Assembly: GCA_946998935.1 (NCBI GenBank)
Contig: CAMQBE010000047.1
Coordinates: forward strand, 1-5,210
Direction of reading: 5' to 3'
From: an uncultured Mycoplasma sp.
Lineage (GTDB): Bacteria > Bacillota_I > Bacilli_A > Mycoplasmatales > Metamycoplasmataceae
Length of the DNA stretch: 5,210 nt
Each line of letters begins with the position of its first letter. The stretch's first letter is position 1. The notes beneath the pieces are model-generated. The model was given only the letters and a program-made list of their open reading frames with translations, was not told the DNA's origin and searched no databases. Of the stretch, positions 1-5,210 are shown in pieces. A program made the position numbers and the translations under genes.

Positions 1-216
1 TTAGAAAGCTACATTAGTGCTCACAAAGATGAATTAACAACCGAACAAGTTGACGCTGCTCAAGCTCAAATCGATAAGTTTACTAAATTAATCGAAGACA
101 AAGATTACGATGCTATTCGTGAAAACATTCTTGAATTCGAAAAAATGTACGACGATTTAAACAATGGATCAAACAATAGTGCTGATGGTTCATACACAGA
201 AGAAGACGCTCAATAA
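1..216 (+). CDS. dnaK: Chaperone DnaK (Hsp70), C-terminal end only
   Basis: The window opens inside this gene. The 71 visible codons run in frame 1 to a TAA at 214-216, followed directly by a second TAA. The translation is a charged, helical segment (ESYISAHKDELTTEQ, then QIDKFTKLIEDKDYDAIREN, then ILEFEKMYDDLNN). It matches the alpha-helical lid at the end of the DnaK substrate-binding domain. It ends in a polar, flexible tail (NGSNNSADGSYTEEDAQ), as bacterial DnaK proteins commonly do. DnaK is the ATP-dependent cytosolic Hsp70 chaperone that works with DnaJ and GrpE on unfolded proteins. The ATPase domain and the peptide-binding beta-sandwich lie outside the window, so the call rests on the lid alone. 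A terminator starts 12 bases after the stop codon, so dnaK is the last gene of its transcript. The next gene is convergent. Confidence 0.85.
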   Translation, partial: LESYISAHKDELTTEQVDAAQAQIDKFTKLIEDKDYDAIRENILEFEKMYDDLNNGSNNSADGSYTEEDAQ

Positions 217-228
217 TAAAAATAAATC

Positions 229-273
229 ATTAAAAGCCTCATTAATTTAGAGGTTTTTAATTTTGCCTTTTTT
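229..273 (+). terminator. Rho-independent terminator of dnaK
   Basis: A 12-bp stem is formed by 229-240 (ATTAAAAGCCTC) and 250-261 (GAGGTTTTTAAT), with one G-U pair and a 9-base loop. It is followed by T-rich sequence with a six-T run up to 273. It lies just after the dnaK stop codon and is oriented to end that transcript before the opposing nuclease gene. Confidence 0.85.
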
Positions 274-276
274 AAC

Positions 277-290
277 TACTCTATAGAGTA
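277..290. repeat. 14-bp perfect palindrome between two convergent terminators
   Basis: TACTCTATAGAGTA reads the same on both strands. It sits between the dnaK terminator and the nuclease terminator. It has no loop, so it is more like a protein-binding dyad or chance than a hairpin. No function can be assigned. Confidence 0.35.
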
Positions 291-324
291 AAACAAAAAA
301 TAGCCAAGTATCTAACTTGACTAT
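291..324 (-). terminator. Rho-independent terminator of the nuclease gene
   Basis: On the - strand a 9-10-bp stem forms between TAGTCAAGT (323-315) and ACTTGGCTA (309-301), with a 5-base loop and one U-G pair. It is followed by TTTTTTGTTTTAC (300 downward). The hairpin begins about 14 bases beyond the nuclease stop codon at 338-340. The single mismatch is C-A when the hairpin is read on the + strand but pairs as U-G on the - strand, which supports the - orientation. Confidence 0.8.
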
Positions 325-337
325 AATTTAGTAATTA

Positions 338-2074
338 TTATTTAATTTTATAATCAATAAATGTCATATCATGGTCGCTTATTAAAGCACGAATTAGATA
401 TAAAAGATCATCACTATTTTTAGTATTTTCTTTACTTGCTATAGACAAGTCATAAGCTTCTTTTTTGTTTAATCTACCATCATCAAAAATTTTTCAAAGT
501 TGACTTCTCATTTTAAAGCCCGCTTCAGCTTCTTGTTCATCAATGAAATCTATTTTGCCTCTTTCATTGAATAAAATCTTGTCATAACTATTAGCATACG
601 TGCCAACTTGATGAGTACCTAAAGAGGTTTTATATTTAGCTGCATTTGATGAAAGATAAATGTTTTTATAATTTTTAGCATCATCAAATAATTTTGCATT
701 TTCGGTTTTAATATTTGTATCGCCAAAAAAGATTTGGCTAACTTCTTTAGAAGTCATATTTTTAAAAGTGTCAAAGGTTGAATCTAAATGTTTAGCTTCA
801 TAAACTTCTTGATTTCCTTGCCCTTTATATTCGCTATTGAAACCCTCTTGTTTTTTATCTTTTTTTGTTTTAGGATCAATTGCCACGCCTGGGCTATCTA
901 GATGTCCTGACATAACTTGAATAAATTGTTTATTGTATATGTCTTCAAACATTGCGCAACCTATAGGTCTAACATAATACCTATTTGGTGCTACTGGGCT
1001 CAAATCTTTTGCATAGTATTTACCATTATCGAAAGCAATAGGTTTAAACTTAGCTTTGTTGTAAATAATTGCTGTTTCTTCCATAACATCTTTATTGTGA
1101 TAATTATTAATAGCTGTTCCACTTATTTTAGGTCAAGCATTGTCACTATTTATACTATCAAAATTATTTTCTAGGCCTGTTTTTAAATCCACTTGACTTG
1201 ATGTAGATAAAAAGTCATATTGATATCAATTATTTTTATTTTCTTTTCTAGCTAAATTATTTAGTTCGTCGACGATATATTTAACTGCTTGGTCTTGATG
1301 ATAATTTACTTCACATAAGCTAATAATATCTAGTTTATTAAAGTACATGTTTGTAGCAAGTGCTTTAACTTTTAGAGATTTTTCATTATGTTTGCCGCCG
1401 CCAAAGTTTAGTATGTTTCAGCCGCCCAAACGACGTTTGGATAATTCTTCATTTTGGGCTATTATTATTTCTTTACTTTGAGATTTTTGACCATTATAAA
1501 TTAAAGTCAAATTAAATTTAATTATCTTTTTATCTTTGTCAGGAACTAAATTAGTAATCTCATAGGTTAACCCGCTATAGATGTTTGTGATTTTAATTTC
1601 TTCAGGCTTTATATCTTCTACATTAGTAAAGTTTTGGTTTTCTATATAAGCTTTAGCTTTTGCTAAATTGTTTGCTAAAGCTTGGTTGATATCTACTTTA
1701 AAGCCATCAATAGTTACTTCTTTTTCTTGTTTACAGTTTTTATATGTAAGGATTATTTTTAATTTAATAGTTCCTTTAAATTCATCTATTTCTAAAATAC
1801 TTATTTCGGTTTGAATATTTGTTGCCACATTTTCAACTTGTACTTGTGATGCATCTACTTCAGTAGTTAAAGTTTCATTTTTAGCTTTAGAATTTTGAAA
1901 TTTAACATCAGAAGTTTTAATTTTATTAGCTTGTGAATTTACATATTCTTGATTTTTCTTAGTTTCTTTATCTTTAACTGCTTTATAGATAAAATAGCCA
2001 CCAACTACTGCAGCTCCTAATACTAAAGGCACAAGTGCACCAACTCAAGTATGTTTTCTTCTTCTATTAGCCAT
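338..2074 (-). CDS. Membrane-anchored EEP-family (DNase I-like, MnuA-type) nuclease with two lipoprotein-associated-like modules
   Basis: The gene encodes 578 residues when UGA is read as Trp (codons 10, 219, 283, 314 and 527). The ATG at 2072-2074 follows an AAAGAGG ribosome binding site by five bases. Residues 1-8 are basic (MANRRRKH) and about 10-30 form one membrane helix. There is no lipobox cysteine, so it is probably a signal-anchored protein facing outside. Residues ~44-125 and ~131-207 are two copies of a module ending in a TIDGF-like strand, resembling the mycoplasma lipoprotein-associated domain and the adjacent pseudogene. Residues ~219-577 form the catalytic domain: WNILNF (219-224), metal-binding Glu255 in SLCEVN, EETAIIYN (332-339), His391 in SGHLDSPG, Asp452 and Asn454 in GDTN, Asp498 in YDKIL, and Ser-Asp-His 566-568 near the C-terminus. 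All expected DNase I-like motifs are present in order, so it is probably an active metal-dependent DNase. By analogy with the mycoplasma surface nuclease MnuA, it may degrade host DNA to supply nucleotides. It has its own terminators on both sides and looks monocistronic. Substrate specificity is not shown by the sequence. Confidence 0.85.
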
Positions 2075-2079
2075 AGCAA

Positions 2080-2086
2080 CCTCTTT
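2080..2086 (-). promoter_or_regulatory. Ribosome binding site of the nuclease gene (decides the start)
   Basis: The - strand reads AAAGAGG, then GTTGC/T, then ATG. The purine-rich element is five bases from the ATG at 2072-2074. It selects this start over the in-frame GTG at 2030-2032, which lies inside the membrane helix (codon 15) and would remove the basic N-terminus. Confidence 0.75.
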
Positions 2087-2162
2087 CTTGTTTTAATTTT
2101 ATGTTAAAAAGCTAAGAATGAATATTTATTAGTTTATATAAATAATATTAATTAGAATAATT

Positions 2163-2219
2163 AAAAAAGCCTAATTGCGTTATGCAAATAGACTTTAAAA
2201 GTGATAATTAAGCTTTTTT
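2163..2219 (-). terminator. Long-stem terminator of the lipoprotein (pseudo)gene
   Basis: Two 14-base arms, 2163-2176 (AAAAAAGCCTAATT) and 2206-2219 (AATTAAGCTTTTTT), pair over their full length with a single G-U. They enclose a loop of about 29 bases that contains a small TTGC/GCAA stem. Read on the - strand, the far arm ends in a T run followed by AATTATT. The near arm overlaps the last codons and TAA of the ancestral reading frame (2208-2210), so the transcript would have ended right at the stop codon. The near-symmetric A and T runs could let it work in both directions. Confidence 0.7.
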
Positions 2220-2453
2220 AAAACCTGTGATAGTGATAGGCATTAATAGTACTATCGCTTCCAAATGTTAGTTTTACATTAATAGTGAGCGTTCCTTTTT
2301 TATCATCAGGATATAGGAATCCATTATAAATAACTTTGCTATCTATACCAGTTATTTTATATTGTTTTGAGCCTCTTTGTACTTCTGAAGGAAAACGGTA
2401 GCCTTATCTATATTAAATTGAATTTCAACTTTAGCTAATTGGTCGTATAAATA
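2208..2453 (-). repeat. Lipoprotein-associated-like module 4 (pseudogene)
   Basis: It begins YLYDQLAKVEIQF and, after frame repair at 2392-2395 and near 2245, ends PITITGFKKA. The interior reads QYKITGIDSKVIYNGF. It is the most divergent of the four copies and carries two of the five lesions. Confidence 0.6.
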
Positions 2454-2702
2454 TTCAACGTTGCTTGTAGGTGTTTTAAAGCCGGTAAGAGTAAATTCTT
2501 TTGAAGCGCTCTTATTTTTAAATTTTAAGGTGCATTTACCTTTAATGCTTTTAGTCAAACTATGTTTGTAATCAATAGCAATTTCATGGCTTATGGATTT
2601 ATCAACATTAATAACTTTAATGCTATTGATTGATTCATAGACATATTTACTACTAATATTTCCAATTGACACTTGAGCTTTTTGAACTTGTTCATTAAAG
2701 TA
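2454..2702 (-). repeat. Lipoprotein-associated-like module 3 (pseudogene)
   Basis: The copy is 249 bases (83 codons) with no internal lesion. It starts YFNEQVQKAQVSI, contains SIKVINVDKSISHEIAI, and ends KGKCTLKFKNKSASKEFTL followed by TGFK. Confidence 0.65.
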
Positions 2703-2951
2703 TTCGTCTTCGCTTTAGAAACCAGTTATAGTGAATTTTTGAATTTCACTTGTTAGATTTTTGTATTTTAAAACGTAAGTTCCACTAACATTTTTTTCTT
2801 CATCTTTTTGACTAGTAATAGTGATATTTTCACAAGTTACATTAAGGTCCAAATTAGTTGCTTTAATATCAGTTGTTTTAACTGCAGAAGCTAACATTTT
2901 ATTTTTGCCGACAACATCAAGTTTAACTTTTGCTAATTGAGCTTGTAAAAA
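2703..2951 (-). repeat. Lipoprotein-associated-like module 2 (pseudogene)
   Basis: The copy is 249 bases (83 codons). It starts FLQAQLAKVKLDVV, contains AVKTTDIKATNLDLNVT, and ends SEIQKFTITGF directly before the nonsense TAA at 2715-2717. The DNA at 2871-2898 is nearly the same as 3130-3157 in module 1, showing recent shared ancestry of these two copies. Confidence 0.7.
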
Positions 2952-3210
2952 GGCTTTGTCTTCAGCTCAAGGATCTTTAAAGCCAGAAATGGTATAAAGC
3001 TTTTAGCTTTTGATTTAATGCCTTTGTAAGTTAAAACAAAAGTTCCTTCAACGCTTTGAGTTTTATCATCTTGTTTGCTAATAGACACTTCATAAGTTAC
3101 GTTTTTATCGATACCAGTAACTTTAAATCAGTTGCTTTAACTGCAAAGGCTAAAATGGTATTTTTGTTTTCCACATCGGCTTTTGCTTTAGCTACTTGAC
3201 CATCTAAAAA
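2952..3210 (-). repeat. Lipoprotein-associated-like module 1 (pseudogene)
   Basis: It starts FLDGQVAKAKADVE, contains AFAVKATD(L)KVTGIDKN, and ends YTISGFKDPWAEDK, with the Trp encoded by UGA at 2967-2969. It is 259 bases long; adding the two inferred 1-base deletions (near 3124 and 3002) gives 261, or 87 codons, in register with module 2. Confidence 0.7.
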
Positions 3211-3324
3211 CTTTTTATCTGCTTGTGTATCTTTTTTACAACTTGAAGCAATTAAAGACATTGTTGTAATTGAAACAACAGATACTGGAACTAATGCCCA
3301 AGTTAATTTATTTCTTAATTTTGA

Positions 3325-3362
3325 TTTAGTCATTGTTTTCTCATTTAGTCATTGTTTTCTCA
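3325..3362. repeat. Perfect 19-bp tandem duplication over the lipoprotein start site
   Basis: The unit TTTAGTCATTGTTTTCTCA occurs at 3325-3343 and again at 3344-3362 without a mismatch. On the - strand each unit reads TGAGAAAACAATGACTAAA, so the start codon, its upstream purines and the first codons are duplicated. As 19 is not a multiple of three, the two ATGs are in different frames. The absence of any divergence suggests a recent slippage event. Confidence 0.95.
3326..3352 (-). CDS. Possible 8-codon upstream ORF created by the duplication
   Basis: From the upstream ATG at 3350-3352 the reading is MTKWENND (W = UGA), then TAA at 3328-3326. The stop lies a few bases inside the lipoprotein ORF, so the two frames overlap. 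This upstream ATG keeps the longer purine-rich leader (AAGAAAGTGAGAAAAC), whereas the real start now has only the duplicated part. Initiation here could reduce or couple translation of the downstream ORF. Whether it is translated is unknown. Confidence 0.3.
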
Positions 3363-3389
3363 CTTTCTTAATATTTAATTTTCGTAATA

Positions 3390-3417
3390 ATCATACTATA
3401 CTCAAAAATACTCAAAT
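3390..3417 (-). promoter_or_regulatory. Candidate promoter of the lipoprotein gene with 10-bp phased direct repeat
   Basis: On the - strand, TATAGT (3400-3395) and overlapping TATGAT (3395-3390) are plausible -10 boxes about 50-60 bases upstream of the ATGs. Immediately upstream a repeat with an exact 10-base period is seen: on the + strand ATACTCAAAA (3398-3407) then ATACTCAAAT (3408-3417). One helical turn between copies would place them on the same DNA face. No good -35 box is visible, as is common in mycoplasmas. Confidence 0.35.
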
Positions 3418-3479
3418 ATATGAAATCTATTTACTTATTTTTATGATTTTTAACAATAGAGTTATTAAAGTTTTTTGTG

Positions 3480-3524
3480 AAAACTAGTTTTTCCTAAAAT
3501 GCGAAAAATATACTTTTTTAGGAA
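3480..3524. repeat. Palindrome and 9-bp inverted repeat in the divergent promoter region
   Basis: AAAACTAGTTTT (3480-3491) is a perfect 12-bp palindrome. It abuts a 9-bp inverted repeat, TTCCTAAAA (3491-3499) and TTTTAGGAA (3516-3524), with a 16-base spacer. It lies between the lipoprotein and rarA promoters. It could be an operator or a hairpin. AT-richness makes chance palindromes more likely, so this is only a candidate. Confidence 0.35.
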
Positions 3525-3561
3525 TTTTTAATTTTTATTAAAAAAATATCAATAATAGAAC

Positions 3562-3567
3562 TAAAAT
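3562..3567 (+). promoter_or_regulatory. Candidate -10 box of rarA, implying a very short or absent leader
   Basis: TAAAAT ends 9 bases before the rarA ATG at 3577. A usual -10 to start-site spacing would put transcription initiation at about 3574-3577, at or just before the ATG. There is no Shine-Dalgarno-like sequence in the 20 bases before the ATG, which agrees with a leaderless mRNA. No clear -35 element is seen. Confidence 0.4.
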
Positions 3568-3576
3568 ATACATATT

Positions 3577-4791
3577 ATGAAGAATCTAGCAAATGAATTA
3601 AGACCATCTAAATTAGATGATGTAATAGGCCAAAAACAAGTAGTTAATTTATTAAAAAACGTTGTAAAGAACAAGATTTATAACTCCTTTATTTTCTTTG
3701 GCGAAAGTGGTACAGGCAAAACTACTTGTGCAATGGCTTTAGCTAATGAACTAGGACTAAAGTATGGTCTTTTTAATGCTAGCGTAGATTCTAAAGCTGA
3801 TTTGACCAAGCTTTTGGCTAACAATGAAATAATAATTATTGATGAAATACATAGACTTAATAAAGACAAACAAGATATTCTTTTAAGTTATCTTGAATTT
3901 GACAAAATTATTGTTTATGCAACCACAACTGAGAATCCTTATTTTAGAGTCAATCCAGCTTTAAGAAGCAGAATGCAAATCTTGCAATTTAATAAATTAA
4001 GTGAAAATGAAATGCTTGAAGGGCTTAAAAAAACTATTAAAAAACATTTTTCTAAGCTTAAAGCTAATGACAATGTTTTAAAATCTTTAGTTAAATTCTC
4101 AGCTGGGGATTATCGTTCTTGCTTAAATAATTTACAAATGCTTAGCTTGATTAATCAAGATAAAGAAATAAAAGAAGAAGATTTAAAAACGGTTATACCA
4201 AATATCAACTTTTATAGTGATATGGAATCCTCAGCTCATTATAACAATCTCTCAGCTTTCCATAAATCGCTTAGAGGTTCAGATGTTAATGCGGCATTAT
4301 ATTATGCAGCATTGATATTAAAAAGCGGTGATTACTTAGGGCTTTTTAGAAGATTGCGGGCTGCCACATATGAAGATGTAGGTTTAGCTGATCCTAATTT
4401 AGCATTAAGAGTTGAAGCAGCTTTTAATGCTGTAGAAGCCTTAGGCTTTCCTGAAGCTAACTTGCCACTATATTACATTGTTATAAGCGTAGCTTTAAGT
4501 CCAAAAAGTAATAGTGTCTATAGAGCTATATCAAAAGTTAATAGTTATGTTGATGCAGGAAATATTTATGAAATACCTAAATATTTGCGTGACGGTCATT
4601 ATGCTTCAGCAACTAAACTAGGTGATGCTATAGGTTATAAATATCCACATGATTATCCACATCATTATGTAGGTCAGGAATATTTGCCTAAGCAAGTAAA
4701 AGACCAAAAATTCTTTGAACTAGGCGAAAACGACAATCCTAAGATTATGTCTTATTATGAGTTTGTAAAGAAAATGAAAGAAGGAAAATAA
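3577..4791 (+). CDS. rarA: Replication-associated recombination protein A (RarA/MgsA), AAA+ ATPase
   Basis: This is a complete 404-residue protein, slightly shorter than the usual ~420-450. The start gives the family N-terminus (LANELRPSKLDDVIGQ). The AAA+ domain shows Walker A GESGTGKT (42-49), Walker B IIIIDE (85-90, Asp89 and Glu90), a sensor-1 segment ATTTENP (115-121), an arginine-finger region ALRSR (128-132) and sensor-2 GDYRSCLN (177-184, Arg180). The C-terminal part carries RarA signatures: HYNNLSAFHKSLRGSD (221-236), EDVGLADP (266-273), SPKSNSVY (308-315) and YPHDYPHHYVGQEYLP (356-371). RarA forms a homotetramer that acts at stalled replication forks and single-stranded DNA gaps, related to eukaryotic WRNIP1/Mgs1. 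It is cytosolic and nucleoid-associated. pheS follows after one base, so the two are probably one transcript. No lesion is seen and no UGA codon occurs in it. It lacks a visible ribosome binding site. Confidence 0.95.
   Translation: MKNLANELRPSKLDDVIGQKQVVNLLKNVVKNKIYNSFIFFGESGTGKTTCAMALANELGLKYGLFNASVDSKADLTKLLANNEIIIIDEIHRLNKDKQDILLSYLEFDKIIVYATTTENPYFRVNPALRSRMQILQFNKLSENEMLEGLKKTIKKHFSKLKANDNVLKSLVKFSAGDYRSCLNNLQMLSLINQDKEIKEEDLKTVIPNINFYSDMESSAHYNNLSAFHKSLRGSDVNAALYYAALILKSGDYLGLFRRLRAATYEDVGLADPNLALRVEAAFNAVEALGFPEANLPLYYIVISVALSPKSNSVYRAISKVNSYVDAGNIYEIPKYLRDGHYASATKLGDAIGYKYPHDYPHHYVGQEYLPKQVKDQKFFELGENDNPKIMSYYEFVKKMKEGK
4778..4785 (+). promoter_or_regulatory. Ribosome binding site of pheS inside the rarA 3' end
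   Basis: A purine-rich stretch (AAGAAGGA) about 7 bases before the ATG at 4793 overlaps the final rarA codons (EGK). It supports the start choice and translational coupling of the two genes. Confidence 0.65.
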
Positions 4792-4792
4792 A

Positions 4793-5210
4793 ATGAATGA
4801 TATTAAATTCGAAGAAATTAAAAATCTTGAAGATTTAAAACTTGCTAAAAATAAAGCTTATTCAAAGGATGGCAAATTATTTGAATTACAACAAGCTATA
4901 AGAACTGCAAGTGTTGAAGATAAGAAAAAAATAGGCCAACAAATTACCGAATTAAAAAACTTTTATGAAGTTGAATTTATTAAAGTTGAACAACGTCTAA
5001 AAAGAGCTGAAGTTGATAAATTAGTTAATGAACAATTTATTGATGTAACTAAACCTACTTATCAATGTGGTTCATTGCATCCAATTACTTTGATTGAAAA
5101 TAGACTAAGAGATTGATTTATTCAAAATGGCTACTTTGAAAGTACTGCTGGTGAAATAACTAATGATGTATATAACTTTCAAAAATTAAACATTCCTGAA
5201 GACCACCCTG
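4793..5210 (+). CDS. pheS: Phenylalanyl-tRNA synthetase alpha subunit, N-terminal part
   Basis: The gene runs off the window after 139 codons; the family is usually ~330-350 residues. Codon 108 (5114-5116) is UGA and is read as Trp, so the gene does not stop there. Residues ~1-85 form the helical, charged N-terminal region typical of the alpha subunit, which in this enzyme family is a coiled coil that contacts tRNA-Phe. The catalytic domain then begins: DVTKPT, CGSLHPITLIENRLRDW, VYNFQKLNIPEDHP. These match the conserved start of the class II aminoacylation core (GSLHP, NF..LNIP..HP). With PheT it forms the alpha2-beta2 enzyme that charges tRNA-Phe in the cytosol. The gene begins one base after the rarA stop codon. 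pheT is expected next but is not in view. Confidence 0.93.

Larger units (their letters stand above)
2208..3333 (-). pseudogene. Decayed surface lipoprotein gene with four tandem lipoprotein-associated-like modules
   Basis: The ATG at 3331-3333 opens a prolipoprotein signal: basic start (MTKSKLRNK), a hydrophobic stretch, and a lipobox ending IASSC with Cys32 as the lipid-modified residue. Four modules of ~83-87 residues follow, each starting like FLDGQVAKA and ending like TITGF. The frame is broken five times: (1) a 1-base loss near 3122-3128, in TDLK/VTGIDKNVTYE; (2) a 1-base loss near the T4 run 3001-3004, just before TISGFK; (3) an in-frame TAA at 2715-2717 directly after TITGF, with the same frame continuing on both sides; (4) a 1-base loss near the A4 run 2392-2395, in ATVF/PSEVQRG; (5) a 2-base loss or 1-base gain near 2240-2255, restoring PITITGFKKA and TAA at 2208-2210. 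The intact ancestor would have had about 375 residues. As it stands only a 78-residue secreted fragment would be made. The function of the modules is unknown; adhesion or surface display is a guess. The intact gene beside it argues against general sequencing error. Confidence 0.8.

Noticed and set aside
917..1174. 85-residue + strand ORF
   Set aside because: It lies antisense to the nuclease catalytic domain, is rich in Ile, Phe and Cys as expected for reverse-complemented AT-rich coding DNA, and has no recognisable motif.
1418..2032. Separate gene starting at the GTG at 2030-2032 and ending at 1418
   Set aside because: The GTG is codon 15, within the membrane helix of the longer frame, and the 'stop' is a UGA Trp in the WNILNF motif. 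The frame continues to 338.
2352..2672. Independent small genes at 2352-2672 and 2715-2897
   Set aside because: Both are pieces of the same module repeats in one frame, separated by a nonsense codon, with no start signals of their own.
2208..3333. Phase-variable lipoprotein
   Set aside because: Phase switching in mycoplasmas usually uses one long homopolymer or an invertible promoter. Here the runs at the breaks are only 3-4 bases and there are five independent lesions, which fits decay.
2208..3333. Frameshifts caused only by sequencing errors
   Set aside because: It cannot be excluded for single sites, but one lesion is a nonsense codon, and the adjacent 1737-base nuclease gene and 1215-base rarA have no such breaks.
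3325..3362. CRISPR or larger tandem array
   Set aside because: There are only two directly abutting 19-bp copies with no spacers, and no cas gene is in the window.
3678..3869. 63-residue - strand ORF
   Set aside because: It is fully antisense to the Walker A/B region of rarA and has no support of its own.

Overview
The window is a low-GC chromosomal segment from a mollicute, most likely a Mycoplasma or Mycoplasmopsis species. Four things point that way. UGA has to be read as tryptophan for two genes to make sense (five in-frame UGA codons in the nuclease gene and one in pheS). The region is very AT-rich. It carries a mycoplasma-type prolipoprotein signal. It also carries copies of a domain resembling the mycoplasma 'lipoprotein-associated' module. 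The species cannot be fixed from the sequence.

Layout, left to right. (1) 1-216, + strand: the last 71 codons of dnaK, followed by a rho-independent terminator. (2) 217-337: a convergent spacer with two terminators facing each other and a 14-bp palindrome between them. (3) 338-2074, - strand: one 578-residue membrane-anchored nuclease of the DNase I-like endonuclease/exonuclease/phosphatase (EEP) superfamily. It has an N-terminal membrane helix, two lipoprotein-associated-like modules, and a C-terminal catalytic domain with all expected active-site motifs. With the standard genetic code it falls apart into fragments. (4) 2075-2207: an AT-rich spacer with the nuclease ribosome binding site and the strong terminator of the next gene. 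(5) 2208-3333, - strand: a decayed surface lipoprotein gene with an intact lipobox signal and four tandem ~83-87-residue modules, broken by four frameshifts and one nonsense codon. (6) 3334-3576: a divergent promoter region holding a perfect 19-bp tandem duplication of the lipoprotein start site, which creates an out-of-frame 8-codon upstream ORF, plus inverted and helically phased direct repeats and a -10 box very close to the rarA start. (7) 3577-4791, + strand: rarA (mgsA), a complete AAA+ replication/recombination ATPase. (8) 4793-5210, + strand: pheS, the 5' part of the phenylalanyl-tRNA synthetase alpha subunit gene, one base after rarA and so probably co-transcribed.

Functionally, housekeeping genes (dnaK; rarA-pheS) flank a two-gene surface island on the opposite strand. 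The island has one intact and one dead gene sharing the same extracellular modules and similar N-terminal membrane segments. The intact member couples those modules to a nuclease, which fits nucleotide scavenging from host DNA by an organism without de novo nucleotide synthesis (inference). The most notable points are the modular architecture of the nuclease, the multi-lesion decay of its neighbour, and the start-site duplication upstream of that neighbour.
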